Shown piece by piece: positions 13,564 through 20,601 of a stretch of 20,601 bases of DNA (its first letter is position 1; each line of letters opens with the position of its first letter). Where the stretch lies: the IMG/VR virus record IMGVR_UViG_3300032236_000320, positions 1 to 20,601 of that record; one strand, written 5' to 3'. The position numbers were made by a program, and so were the translations under genes. The notes below the pieces were generated by a model. It made no database searches, had not been told where the DNA came from, and was given only the letters and a program-made list of their open reading frames with translations. This DNA comes from a virus.

Positions 13564-13908
13564 TTACATTCCATCGCCATTGACAATGTACAAAGTTGCG
13601 CTATTAGCAGCAGTAATGGCTGTAAACCACGCATTGGGAACAAAAGTGATGATTTCGTCTGTATTAGGCAAAATGTACAAAGTAGTTGTGCTGTTGCCAC
13701 CTGTAGGAATAACACAATTTGTTTGCGCTACGCTTGAAGTTTGCGCATACGATAAAAAGCATCCTTGAGTAGTAGATGCGTTAATAATGCGATATTGGTT
13801 GCCACCAAAGCTGCCACTGGAATTAACTTGAACGGCAGAAGGTGCAGAGGTAGCAGCCGTAAGCACTACGGTGTTACCTAGTGGAGTGAAGGCTGCTGAT
13901 ACGCTCAT
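13564..13908 (-). CDS. Small beta-rich virion-type protein, 114 residues
   Basis: It begins MSVSAAFTPLGNTVVLTAAT, is Ser/Thr/Ala-rich and alternates hydrophobic with polar residues, suggesting an all-beta fold. NQYRIINASTTQGCFLSYAQ and VIPTGGNSTTTLYILPNTDE occupy its centre, and it ends ATLYIVNGDGM. The protein encoded at 5081-5431 shares its layout and several motifs. Lying directly before a fibre gene, it may be a small fibre-associated or decoration protein. Its ATG overlaps the stop of the 56-residue gene upstream (ATGA). Confidence 0.75.
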   Translation of the reverse strand: MSVSAAFTPLGNTVVLTAATSAPSAVQVNSSGSFGGNQYRIINASTTQGCFLSYAQTSSVAQTNCVIPTGGNSTTTLYILPNTDEIITFVPNAWFTAITAANSATLYIVNGDGM

Positions 13909-14075
13909 TGTACGGTTTCTTCCTGTTTTTGAGCTTCATCTTTTGGAGGAAGCTGTGAGTTATATTGATCTGCCAATTTAGTAAACAAAGGTGCTGTACC
14001 AGTGTTGTTTGGCAAACCACCAATTTGATTAATAATAAATAATGCTTCGTTATCTTCTAATGTAAAAGTTTTCAT
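13905..14075 (-). CDS. Hypothetical 56-residue acidic protein
   Basis: ATG at 14075 opens a 56-codon frame ending TGA at 13905-13907, overlapping the next ATG. The product has MKTFTLEDNEALFIINQIGG, a short NNTGTAPLFTKLADQYNSQL helix and an acidic tail (PPKDEAQKQEETVQ). A weak GGGGATACCT precedes the start. Its single helical core suggests a small accessory or assembly factor; no family is recognised. It fills a gap between the 72-residue gene and the beta-rich gene. Confidence 0.75.
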   Translation of the reverse strand: MKTFTLEDNEALFIINQIGGLPNNTGTAPLFTKLADQYNSQLPPKDEAQKQEETVQ

Positions 14076-14093
14076 AGGTATCCCCTAGTTAAG

Positions 14094-14312
14094 TTAAAGT
14101 TTTACTGCGTCAACAAATGGCGTTAAATCATGCTCGCCATAAAACTCTGCACCTTTAGCAATTTGAATTTCAAGGTGTTCTTTGTTGCGTTTAACTGTAT
14201 CAGCCCAATCAGCATCAGTCATTTCTGCTGGTTTGCCAGCTTGTAAAAGAACTACAGAATCCATAGCTGCTTTATAGTCTTGTGCTACTTGTTGTTCTTT
14301 TGTAAGTTCCAT
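14094..14312 (-). CDS. Hypothetical 72-residue helical protein
   Basis: The protein is mostly helical and charged: MELTKEQQVAQDYKAAMDSV, then MTDADWADTVKRNKEHLEIQ and a C-terminal DLTPFVDAVKL. The TDADWADTVxRNKEHLEI pattern recalls small proteins found after fibre genes in other aquatic phages, unannotated. It could be a fibre assembly chaperone, but this is not shown. Its start lies four bases after the stop of the 27-residue miniprotein. Confidence 0.75.
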   Translation of the reverse strand: MELTKEQQVAQDYKAAMDSVVLLQAGKPAEMTDADWADTVKRNKEHLEIQIAKGAEFYGEHDLTPFVDAVKL

Positions 14313-14315
14313 TAT

Positions 14316-14399
14316 TTATGCCTTTTTGTATCGGTTAATAATATTAAAAATGTGCATTAAAAATACTGCAACAAACCCAAGCCAAAATAAGTATTCCAT
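14316..14399 (-). CDS. 27-residue transmembrane miniprotein
   Basis: ATG at 14399 follows TTAGGAGCATAAAA, an AGGAG ribosome-binding site embedded in the end of the tail-fibre gene. The 27 residues (MEYLFWLGFVAVFLMHIFNI then INRYKKA) form one hydrophobic helix with a positively charged C-terminus, a typical single-pass inner-membrane miniprotein with its basic end in the cytoplasm. The frame closes with TAA three bases before the next ATG. The strong start site and tight packing support translation; function is unknown. Confidence 0.7.
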   Translation of the reverse strand: MEYLFWLGFVAVFLMHIFNIINRYKKA

Positions 14400-14401
14400 T
14401 T

Positions 14402-15721
14402 TTATGCTCCTAATTTAGCTTCTAATGCGGTTACTTTTGCGTTGAGTTCTTTAACTGCGTTAATCAAATACCAAGTTAAATTTTCTGTATTTACTGACAT
14501 TACACCAGTTGATTCTGTTCTAACGCAATCAGGTAATATTGCTTGTAATTCTTGGGCAATAGCACCTAATTGAATACCATTTTTTTCAATAGCATTTTGT
14601 GATGGTAATTCTGTAATTTCATCTTTTGTGCGATATTCAAAATTTCGTACTTGAATTTGTGAAATTGCATCAAGACCAGTTTCGTTATTAACAATGTTCT
14701 TTTTAAGTCTTGCATCAGAAACAATAGACCATGTTGCAGAGTTATTGCCTTGATAAACTGGGCCACCACCCGGATTAATAGAGCCAGTATTAGAACCTTT
14801 ACCAGTGCCATTTGAACCAATTACAATTTCATCATGATTGCTAGAAGCAGATGGTTGGCAAGCATAACCAATATAAATTGAATAATAACCAGTTGTATTA
14901 TTGCTACCAGCAGTATATCCAAAAAAACAATTTGCGCCATTTGCGCTATTGTTTACACCAGCTTGGTAACCTACAGCCGTACTTCCACCAGCAGTATTTG
15001 AATATAACGCTTGGTAACCTACTGCTGTGTTGTTAGATTGGGTGGTGTTTAAAGCTAATGCTTGAAAACCTATACCAACACCATAAGAACCGCTTGTATT
15101 GCTTGCTAAAGAACCAGTACCTATTGCTATATTTCTGAAGCCTGTAGTATTCGCTATCATTGCAGCGGCAACACCTGTTACACCGCTTTCATAAGAACCA
15201 ATAGCCGTATTAGCATAGCCTGAAGTGTTATTAGTTAGCGCTTGATAGCCAATTCCAATATTTCCAACTCCAGTATTTGTAGCAGCTAAAGCAGAAACGC
15301 CTAAAGCTGTATTACCAGCTAAAGCACCACCACCCTTACCAACAGTAAGACCTGATATAGAAGCATCATTAGCTAATGTTAGCTTTGTGCCATCAAAAGT
15401 CATATTGGCAGAGTCTGTTAATAGACCGCCAGTGGTTGCATAAGTTACACGACCAGAAGTTAAACCTGTGTCGGTTAGGCTTGTAAATGCTCCTGTAGAA
15501 GGCGTTGTGTTACCTATTGGGGTATTGTTGATCGTATCTAATGTTACTGACACATTTTGAATAGATCCGCCAGTAATTGTGACATTAGCAAGGGCAACAG
15601 TGCCGTTTCCGATGCCATTTACGGCTGCATAAATGGTAGCAAAGTCGCTATCTAGGTTAGATAACGGAATGGATGTTGTGACATTTCCGAATACATACGG
15701 TACTGTAATTGGTAGAGCCAT
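14402..15721 (-). CDS. Tail fibre with C-terminal S74 intramolecular chaperone, 439 residues
   Basis: The C-terminus (about 335-439) is an S74 chaperone-type peptidase domain: Ser335-Asp-Ala-Arg338-Leu-Lys340-Lys341 starts it, FEYR follows at 361-364 and GAIAQELQAILPD at 386-398, ending in a coiled coil (ELNAKVTALEAKLGA). In this family the domain drives trimer folding and is then released by self-cleavage just before the Ser, with a Ser-Lys type dyad. The preceding 137-300 region has YadA-head-like repeats (NTAIG, NTAVGYQAL, GxxxxxIG units), expected to form a beta roll. The N-terminal 130 residues would attach to the virion. It follows the nozzle gene by one base and is a main candidate for receptor binding. 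Confidence 0.92.
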   Translation of the reverse strand: MALPITVPYVFGNVTTSIPLSNLDSDFATIYAAVNGIGNGTVALANVTITGGSIQNVSVTLDTINNTPIGNTTPSTGAFTSLTDTGLTSGRVTYATTGGLLTDSANMTFDGTKLTLANDASISGLTVGKGGGALAGNTALGVSALAATNTGVGNIGIGYQALTNNTSGYANTAIGSYESGVTGVAAAMIANTTGFRNIAIGTGSLASNTSGSYGVGIGFQALALNTTQSNNTAVGYQALYSNTAGGSTAVGYQAGVNNSANGANCFFGYTAGSNNTTGYYSIYIGYACQPSASSNHDEIVIGSNGTGKGSNTGSINPGGGPVYQGNNSATWSIVSDARLKKNIVNNETGLDAISQIQVRNFEYRTKDEITELPSQNAIEKNGIQLGAIAQELQAILPDCVRTESTGVMSVNTENLTWYLINAVKELNAKVTALEAKLGA

Positions 15722-15722
15722 G

Positions 15723-17711
15723 TTAGAACCTCGTTCTCAATTCTTGTTCAAATTCAAATGTATTGACTTGGAAAGCAGCAGAGTTGCTTGTCATAGTCAA
15801 ACCTATATATTTACCCCATTGCATCGCATCTGATTTATACAAAATATAACCAGTGCCGTATGTCCATGATATTACTTGAGAACTGTTGTTTATCCAAGGG
15901 ATAATCGTTCCAAAATTGTTATACCAAGTGACAGTATTAGCCAAGTAATAAGGTGGACTTGCACCATACTCAGAGTCCACAGTTACTACAAAATTACCGC
16001 CTTGAGTCAATGTCGCTTCAACACCAAATTTTAACGCTTGCTTGGTGCGAATTGAATCGGTCATCGGCAACAATGCAGTCTGGATTCTGCTGATAACTGG
16101 ATCAGTAGCATCTGCATAAAGCTCATACAAAGTGGTATCTGTAGTGCCAAAAAGGGTGTCATCACCATTAACTGGTACGGAAGTAATAAACTTTAGACCG
16201 TCACCTTGGCTAGTAATAAACCATTTTTTGTCAAAAAAGACAGCTTGCACATAGCGTGAGCTTTGCGTAAAAGTAGGGTCAAAATACTTAAAGTTAAATG
16301 CAGCGCACAAGATGTTGTTTAAAATCACCTGACCAGCGTAAACAGGCGCTGTAAAGTCAATGTTTTGAATCAATCCATCCAAGGGGCTAGATAACTTGGT
16401 TGTAGTAGATCCGACCAGTGCATACACTCCATAATTGTTCATAAATAGCACTGAACGGAAGTACGGAATAATGGCGTAAGGCAATTGCGTACCAACGGAA
16501 GCGCTCACATTGGTATTGGTAAACAGGGTTATCCCTGATGAGTTAACCTGCACATTGGAAAACACATTGATGGAAGAATCGCCAAAAATGTATAAAAAGT
16601 CGTTAGCAGACACTAATTGACGGATGTTTCCGTGCAATGTAGAGTCAGTAATCTGAAAAGTACCCGCTGAAACGCTTGTAAAGTCGCTGTATTCACCCGC
16701 AGCAGAGTAGGTGACAGTTCGCCCTGATGCAATCCAAACACGCCCTGAGAAGGTCGCTATTCCAGTATTTAAGTTGTTGTTGATAATGGGCTTTAAAACC
16801 GCATTACCAGTAACGGTAGCCACAATGTTGGCTGAGTTGGTATAGCCAGTGCCAGGGTTGGTCATCACCACTTGAGTAATGGTATTCCCTGAGATGATCG
16901 CTGTACCAGCAGCTCCCGTGCCACCACCTCCTGTAATTGTTACGGGCGTAGTGTTTCCTGTATATCCTGATCCACCGTCAATCACCGCTACCTGAACCGT
17001 TCCTGTAGCAAAAGTCGCAATACCAGCAATAGCTTGTGCGCCTGAACCACCGCCACCAGATAGGGTTACAGTCAGGTTTGCAGCATTGGTATAGCCTGAT
17101 CCACCGTTTACCAAAACAATAGATCCAACAGTATTACCGCCTGAAACAAGGGATGCAGTCGCATTAGCTTGCACACCGCCTGTTTTATCTGGACCGCTAA
17201 TCACAACGGTAGGAGCAGTCGTATATCCGCTACCTTTGTTGGTAATGGCAATCACGCCAACAGCACCTACAGCGACAGTATTGCTTCCATCCCAAGTGAA
17301 ATATCCGTAATTAGGATCTAAGATCAGACATTCTGTGTTGTACCACTGGGTAATGTTCATACCAGAAGTACCGCTAAATGTTCCAGCAGGAGCAATATTG
17401 CCCGTAGATTTGTCTTGAATCTTGTAGTAAGTAGCTGATCCGTCAGCTAAGAAAAAGGTCAAATAATCACTAACACCAAGGTTTACGGTACTGAAATAAA
17501 CAATGTTAGATGATTGGACAACGGTAGTATTGCCAGATCCTAGCGCATTAGTGCTAGTTGCAATAATCCTGATGTTGCCTGAACCAATAGGTTGGGCGTT
17601 TTCTATCCAAGAAAATTCTTCAGAATCAATTGCAGTGCGGTTAGCCTGGGTATTGAGTCCCTTAAAGTTCTTAATGACATCGTATGACTTTTTCTGTTCT
17701 GCTGATGCCAT
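15723..17711 (-). CDS. Tail nozzle or DNA-stabilisation type protein with GSGYT repeats, 662 residues
   Basis: The N-terminus (SYDVIKNFKGLNTQANRTAI then DSEEFSWIENA) and the body with VWIASGRTVTYSAAGEYSDF and LFGTTDTTLYELY strands look like the beta-propeller proteins that close short tails (the T7 gp12 or P22 gp10 type of role). Between about 150 and 305 four inserted units each contain GSGYT or GTGYT (Tyr163, 207, 250, 290, spacing 44, 43 and 40) separated by Gly-rich strands. These probably form an added beta domain pointing outward. It sits three bases after the adaptor gene, the usual podoviral order. The family call is by structure-like pattern and position, not by a unique motif. Confidence 0.75.
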   Translation of the reverse strand: MASAEQKKSYDVIKNFKGLNTQANRTAIDSEEFSWIENAQPIGSGNIRIIATSTNALGSGNTTVVQSSNIVYFSTVNLGVSDYLTFFLADGSATYYKIQDKSTGNIAPAGTFSGTSGMNITQWYNTECLILDPNYGYFTWDGSNTVAVGAVGVIAITNKGSGYTTAPTVVISGPDKTGGVQANATASLVSGGNTVGSIVLVNGGSGYTNAANLTVTLSGGGGSGAQAIAGIATFATGTVQVAVIDGGSGYTGNTTPVTITGGGGTGAAGTAIISGNTITQVVMTNPGTGYTNSANIVATVTGNAVLKPIINNNLNTGIATFSGRVWIASGRTVTYSAAGEYSDFTSVSAGTFQITDSTLHGNIRQLVSANDFLYIFGDSSINVFSNVQVNSSGITLFTNTNVSASVGTQLPYAIIPYFRSVLFMNNYGVYALVGSTTTKLSSPLDGLIQNIDFTAPVYAGQVILNNILCAAFNFKYFDPTFTQSSRYVQAVFFDKKWFITSQGDGLKFITSVPVNGDDTLFGTTDTTLYELYADATDPVISRIQTALLPMTDSIRTKQALKFGVEATLTQGGNFVVTVDSEYGASPPYYLANTVTWYNNFGTIIPWINNSSQVISWTYGTGYILYKSDAMQWGKYIGLTMTSNSAAFQVNTFEFEQELRTRF
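16797..17264 (-). repeat. Four GSGYT coding repeats inside the nozzle-type gene
   Basis: Four units of 40-44 codons share the pattern of a hydrophobic strand, then N/D-x-G-(S/T)-G-Y-T, a second strand and a Gly-rich turn. They interrupt the propeller-like protein between about residues 150 and 305. Similar GSGYT repeats occur in other phage and bacterial surface proteins. Confidence 0.75.
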
Positions 17712-17713
17712 GA

Positions 17714-18631
17714 TTAGTAAGGTGAGCTATATACGGAAGGTACTCTGCGGGTAAATACTGTGTTGAGTACAGACTGAGCGTGCTTGTTGTACTCTTGTTT
17801 ATAAATCTCGGCTTCCCCATACGATTGCTCGTAGTACTTAGCCAAATAAGCTGCGTAAAACTGAACAGGGCTTGTATAAGGATCGTTAATAACATCGGTA
17901 GTGTTCGGTGAGCTTAGGCTCAACGGATTAGGCAATACCACGCAATCAATCTCTAATTGATAGACTTGATCTGGTACTGGTCCAATGTAAATTTGTTGCT
18001 GACCATAAATGCTAAATGCCAATGGTCTGCCAATGTAATTTTGCCAAAATCTTAATCGTGCATTGAAATCACTCCAAGCTAAGTAATCCATCGGTACACG
18101 AGAGTTTCCCCAGTACAGGTTGATGTTAACAATATCTAGCACCGTATTGCCGTTAGATGGCGTTAAAGGTGATGTTCCCATTAAATAAGTCAACGCTGGA
18201 TAGCTAATATTTTCGCAATTACCAACATAAGTTAATCCACAAGTGCCGTTTAAAAACTGACCGCTTGGTGGATAGTTGTTGTAATTGTTTTGAGTAGCTT
18301 GTGGGTACGGAGGCGCTGTACCGCTAGTAGTACCAGATTGAGTTACTTGATAAATGTAGATATTGCTAAAAATGAATTGTCCAGCAGTGTAAGCAGTATT
18401 TGCTGCCCAGGCTGATGGATATTGTGGCGAAACTCCGCCAATGGTCGCTGTAGGAGCAACCATACATGGTGTTTGTGTAACAACGACTTCTCTTAACGCT
18501 CCAGTATCACGAACTGTTCTCTGACGAGCTTCGTTGATGTAATCCGTTAACTGTGAAGGGGAATAGAAGTTATTGTTGGCATCATGAAGCAACCTTTGGA
18601 CTTGCGTAAGGTATGAATTGAGTGTTGCCAC
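17714..18631 (-). CDS. Head-tail adaptor / tail tubular A-like protein with inserted binding-type module, 305 residues
   Basis: GTG at 18631 follows AAAGG. The N-terminal helical part (LNSYLTQVQRLLHDANNNFY then SPSQLTDYINEARQRTVRDT) and the C-terminal helices (SPVQFYAAYLAKYYEQSYGE) match the tail tubular A / adaptor proteins that bridge portal and nozzle in short-tailed phages. Between about 71 and 137 an extra module is inserted, with Trp75, WAANTAYTAGQFIFSNIYIY, Gly-Thr-Ser-Gly and NGTCGLTYVG, resembling the small aromatic-rich modules found in many phage tail proteins. The order capsid-adaptor-nozzle supports the identification. The module may bind a sugar or a neighbouring protein; this is inference. 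Confidence 0.75.
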   Translation of the reverse strand: MATLNSYLTQVQRLLHDANNNFYSPSQLTDYINEARQRTVRDTGALREVVVTQTPCMVAPTATIGGVSPQYPSAWAANTAYTAGQFIFSNIYIYQVTQSGTTSGTAPPYPQATQNNYNNYPPSGQFLNGTCGLTYVGNCENISYPALTYLMGTSPLTPSNGNTVLDIVNINLYWGNSRVPMDYLAWSDFNARLRFWQNYIGRPLAFSIYGQQQIYIGPVPDQVYQLEIDCVVLPNPLSLSSPNTTDVINDPYTSPVQFYAAYLAKYYEQSYGEAEIYKQEYNKHAQSVLNTVFTRRVPSVYSSPY

Positions 18632-18648
18632 TGGTTACCTTTCATAAG

Positions 18649-18987
18649 TCATGCTACCGCCTGTAGGACTTTTCCCCTTGCCTTCCTTTCAGACGGCAGG
18701 GGTACTCTTTCCACCAACGGGGATATAGATTGGTTCTTTTTTGGAGCTTCAGATGAAAAATCCCACTGAGAAAGAATCTCTAAACCTTTTTCAAGGTCAT
18801 TAGATGTAATGATCCATCCGAGTCTTGCCAAATACGGCTCTTTGTTCTCATCTCCATAACCAAAAATGTGACGAGCTACTTCAATAGGAAGCTCTACAGT
18901 TTCACCTTTAGGAAAAGTGTAAAAGACTCCAGCGTAGCCATCTTTTAACTTTTTGTCAGAATTATTAGTTACGAAGATTGAGGACAT
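18649..18987 (-). CDS. Hypothetical protein between capsid and adaptor genes, 112 residues
   Basis: The N-terminal two thirds are well ordered (SSIFVTNNSDKKLKDGYAGV, FYTFPKGETVELPIEVARHI and FGYGDENKEPYLARLGWI), followed by a helix (NDLEKGLEILSQW) and a basic tail rich in Pro and Arg (VPLPSERKARGKVLQAVA). Its beta strands and basic end would suit a head-completion or minor virion protein, and its place between the capsid group and the adaptor agrees. No known family is recognised. The start lies two bases after the preceding stop without a strong ribosome-binding site, so coupling is likely. Confidence 0.75.
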   Translation of the reverse strand: MSSIFVTNNSDKKLKDGYAGVFYTFPKGETVELPIEVARHIFGYGDENKEPYLARLGWIITSNDLEKGLEILSQWDFSSEAPKKNQSISPLVERVPLPSERKARGKVLQAVA

Positions 18988-18989
18988 AT

Positions 18990-19454
18990 TTAGAACTTTA
19001 CAACATCGCCATATACGCTAATTGTGGCAGTGTTAGTGTTACCACTAGCAGTATTCACATTTACATATAAGGCTTGGGTTACATTGCCTGAAACAGGAAC
19101 TGAGGCTGCATAAGGAGCTGCAATTGTTAAATCAGTGAACTTGTTTACACCGTTGATCTGAGTTAACGCCACATTCGCTACAACCACATTAGAACCTGCT
19201 GCATCTGTTGAAATTGAAACATACGCAGAAGATACATCACCAGACGGGTTAGAAACCGTAATTCTACGGAGAATAACCGCACCTGATGTTGCAGTTGAAC
19301 CTGATTGTGTTAAGCCACCTCCAAGAATAGGCAATGTAATACCAGTAACGGTAGCATTGCCTACTGTATTGAAGGAAACATTTTGAGCTACAGCAATGCG
19401 ACCATTCCCGAAACTATCAAGGTAATACTGTGATACTGAATCTGGATTAGCCAT
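18990..19454 (-). CDS. Beta-rich head-associated protein, 154 residues
   Basis: ATG at 19454 follows AAGGAGATCAGTA, one of the strongest ribosome-binding sites in the window. The product is Thr-, Ser-, Val- and Asn-rich with long beta strands (NVSFNTVGNATVTGITLPIL, SSAYVSISTDAAGSNVVVAN) and no charged clusters. This composition and its place just downstream of the capsid gene fit a decoration protein or head fibre. The strong start predicts a high copy number. Function is not proved. Confidence 0.7.
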   Translation of the reverse strand: MANPDSVSQYYLDSFGNGRIAVAQNVSFNTVGNATVTGITLPILGGGLTQSGSTATSGAVILRRITVSNPSGDVSSAYVSISTDAAGSNVVVANVALTQINGVNKFTDLTIAAPYAASVPVSGNVTQALYVNVNTASGNTNTATISVYGDVVKF

Positions 19455-19465
19455 TACTGATCTCC

Positions 19466-19807
19466 TTAGCTTGCGTTAAATGTACCACTGACTGGCAAGC
19501 CACCGTTTACAGTAGCTAAAGTCAATGTTGCAGCAGTAGATGCGTTTGCAGCCACATTCACACCGTCAGCAGTAATCCAACCGCCAACGCCTGAAGCGAT
19601 CACAGTTGACCATGTTGCAGCGTTAGAAGTTGCGTTATAAGCTGATACAGCAGAAATGCTCACATTGGCTGTTGGGAACACGATGTAGTTACCAGCAGGG
19701 ATTACAACACCGCCTGTTGGAACTGACAAAGTAGTTAACTGCCAAAATGCGCCTGGTGTATTCGCATAAGTACCTGAAATCAGGATTTTATTATTACCTA
19801 GTGCCAT
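19466..19807 (-). CDS. Beta-rich putative capsid decoration protein, 113 residues
   Basis: ATG at 19807 follows TAAGGAGCATATAAC, a strong ribosome-binding site. The protein begins MALGNNKILISGTYANTPGA, is Ala-, Val-, Thr- and Ser-rich and almost free of charge, with alternating hydrophobic residues that imply an all-beta fold. The centre holds VVIPAGNYIVFPTANVSISA. Directly downstream of the capsid gene, and with a strong start, it is a good candidate for a capsid decoration protein. It is not clearly homologous to the 154-residue neighbour. Confidence 0.7.
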   Translation of the reverse strand: MALGNNKILISGTYANTPGAFWQLTTLSVPTGGVVIPAGNYIVFPTANVSISAVSAYNATSNAATWSTVIASGVGGWITADGVNVAANASTAATLTLATVNGGLPVSGTFNAS

Positions 19808-19819
19808 GTTATATGCTCC

Positions 19820-20601
19820 TTATAGTGAAATAGAGTTATAACCCTGCACACGGGTCATTGACTTAGGCTTGGTGCTTACCAATTCGGCAATCATCAAAAC
19901 TGCGCCAACATAACCGATCTGCCAGTTAGGAAGTGTGGACTCAAAACCAGTAAATACGAATGAACCTTGATCGTGGATATAAAGGCTCATGTAGTTGCTG
20001 TTAATGAAGTACAAAGTACCTTCTGGGCAATATGGGTCTGGATAGATTGGAACACCAGCAACCATCAAAGCACGGAAAGCTGCTTGAGGACCGTTGGAAT
20101 CGCTATCAAAGCCGTGTCCTGGGGTAATTACATACTGTTCTTGACCAACATAGTCTTGTGCCAAGAGTGTCCATGTACCGAAACCGCAAACACCAAAAGT
20201 AGGTACTTCAGCACCTTTCTTAACTGTACCAGAAATGTATTGAAGTACATTTTGACGAGTTGGGTTTACAGAACCAGCGTTGTACACCTTAGACTGCCAC
20301 CATGTATAGGTAGAACGGTTGATGTTACCGTAAGTCTGCATATTTGTACCATCATCAATAGCGCCTGGCAAGCCAATGAACTGTTGAGTGTTGGTGTAGT
20401 TTGTGTAAAGTGCTGTAGCCATCGCATCCATCATCACATTGGTTGCATCGTTCATACGAGCTTCAATGAGAGGAATGATTGCGTAATCTTGCTGAACTGC
20501 ACCTTCCATACCGAGGAACGGTACTGGTGCAATCATCAATTTCAAGTTGAACTCAGCATTAAAAGCACCTTGCTGAACTGCTGGCTGGTTGAATGAACCA
20601 G
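19820..20601 (-). CDS. Major capsid protein, N-terminus missing
   Basis: The frame is open to the right edge, so the visible 260 residues are the C-terminal part; the apparent TTG start near 20545 is internal, since the sense frame continues upstream with GSFNQPAVQQGAFNAEFNLK. Features include GMEGAVQQDYAIIPLIEARM, NDATNVMMDAMATAL, the WWQSKVYNAG region and a C-terminal VLMIAELVSTKPKSMTRVQG. A helix rich in Glu/Asp/Met followed by beta strands and a late basic loop fits an HK97-fold phage coat protein. It precedes decoration-type and adaptor genes as expected for the coat protein. Scaffold and portal genes would lie further to the right. Confidence 0.85.
   Translation of the reverse strand, partial: GSFNQPAVQQGAFNAEFNLKLMIAPVPFLGMEGAVQQDYAIIPLIEARMNDATNVMMDAMATALYTNYTNTQQFIGLPGAIDDGTNMQTYGNINRSTYTWWQSKVYNAGSVNPTRQNVLQYISGTVKKGAEVPTFGVCGFGTWTLLAQDYVGQEQYVITPGHGFDSDSNGPQAAFRALMVAGVPIYPDPYCPEGTLYFINSNYMSLYIHDQGSFVFTGFESTLPNWQIGYVGAVLMIAELVSTKPKSMTRVQGYNSISL

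Noticed and set aside
19967-20596. Plus-strand frame of 209 codons opposite the capsid gene
   Set aside because: It is antisense to the capsid gene, rich in Cys, His and Trp as shadow frames often are, and has no ribosome-binding site or neighbours on that strand.

Overview
The window is a late-gene segment of a tailed, AT-leaning double-stranded DNA phage, most likely a podovirus of a Gram-negative host. It carries a capsid protein, an adaptor-like and a nozzle-like tail protein, two fibres, a run of putative internal virion (ejection) proteins, and a lysis cassette with both inner and outer spanins. The spanin pair implies an outer membrane. No tape-measure, tail-tube or sheath gene is present, which fits a short-tailed phage. 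The name of the host cannot be read from the sequence; an aquatic proteobacterium is a guess. No tRNA, integrase, CRISPR array or insertion sequence was seen. Terminase and portal are absent and would be expected beyond the right edge, upstream of the capsid gene on the minus strand.

Layout. Positions 1-1656 run on the plus strand: the end of a small unknown gene, two very short unknown ORFs preceded by a duplicated 20-base translation-start element, a PD-(D/E)XK-like protein whose motif acid appears replaced, and a GT-A-type glycosyltransferase. At about 1657-1724 this block meets a convergent minus-strand block that runs unbroken to the right edge. Read in its own direction (right to left) the order is: major capsid protein (partial), two small beta-rich proteins, an unknown protein, a head-tail adaptor-like protein with an inserted binding-type module, a nozzle-like protein with four GSGYT repeats, an S74-chaperone tail fibre, a 27-residue membrane miniprotein, two small unknown proteins, a small beta-rich protein, a second repeat-rich fibre, a membrane/coiled-coil protein, a protein with three His-containing repeats, a small unknown, four putative internal virion proteins, several small proteins, two holin-like membrane proteins, Rz with Rz1 nested inside it, a GH24 endolysin, a cysteine-rich lipoprotein, a 200-residue unknown, and three small terminal genes including a DUF6321-like and a DUF2061 protein.

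How it works together. Almost every minus-strand gene is joined to its neighbour by an ATGA or TAATG overlap or a gap of a few bases, so the block looks like one long polycistronic late operon. Structural genes build the head, tail plug, fibres and ejection machinery; the lysis genes near the end of the operon breach the inner membrane, the cell wall and the outer membrane in turn. The clearest result that simple gene finding would miss is the complete 55-residue Rz1 outer-membrane spanin lipoprotein encoded out of frame inside Rz. Other points of interest are the altered nuclease motif, the triplicated His motif, the modular insertions in the two tail-tube-type proteins, the extra lipoprotein after the endolysin, and a distant paralogous pair of beta-rich proteins. 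I saw no strong sign of an entirely new multi-gene system.
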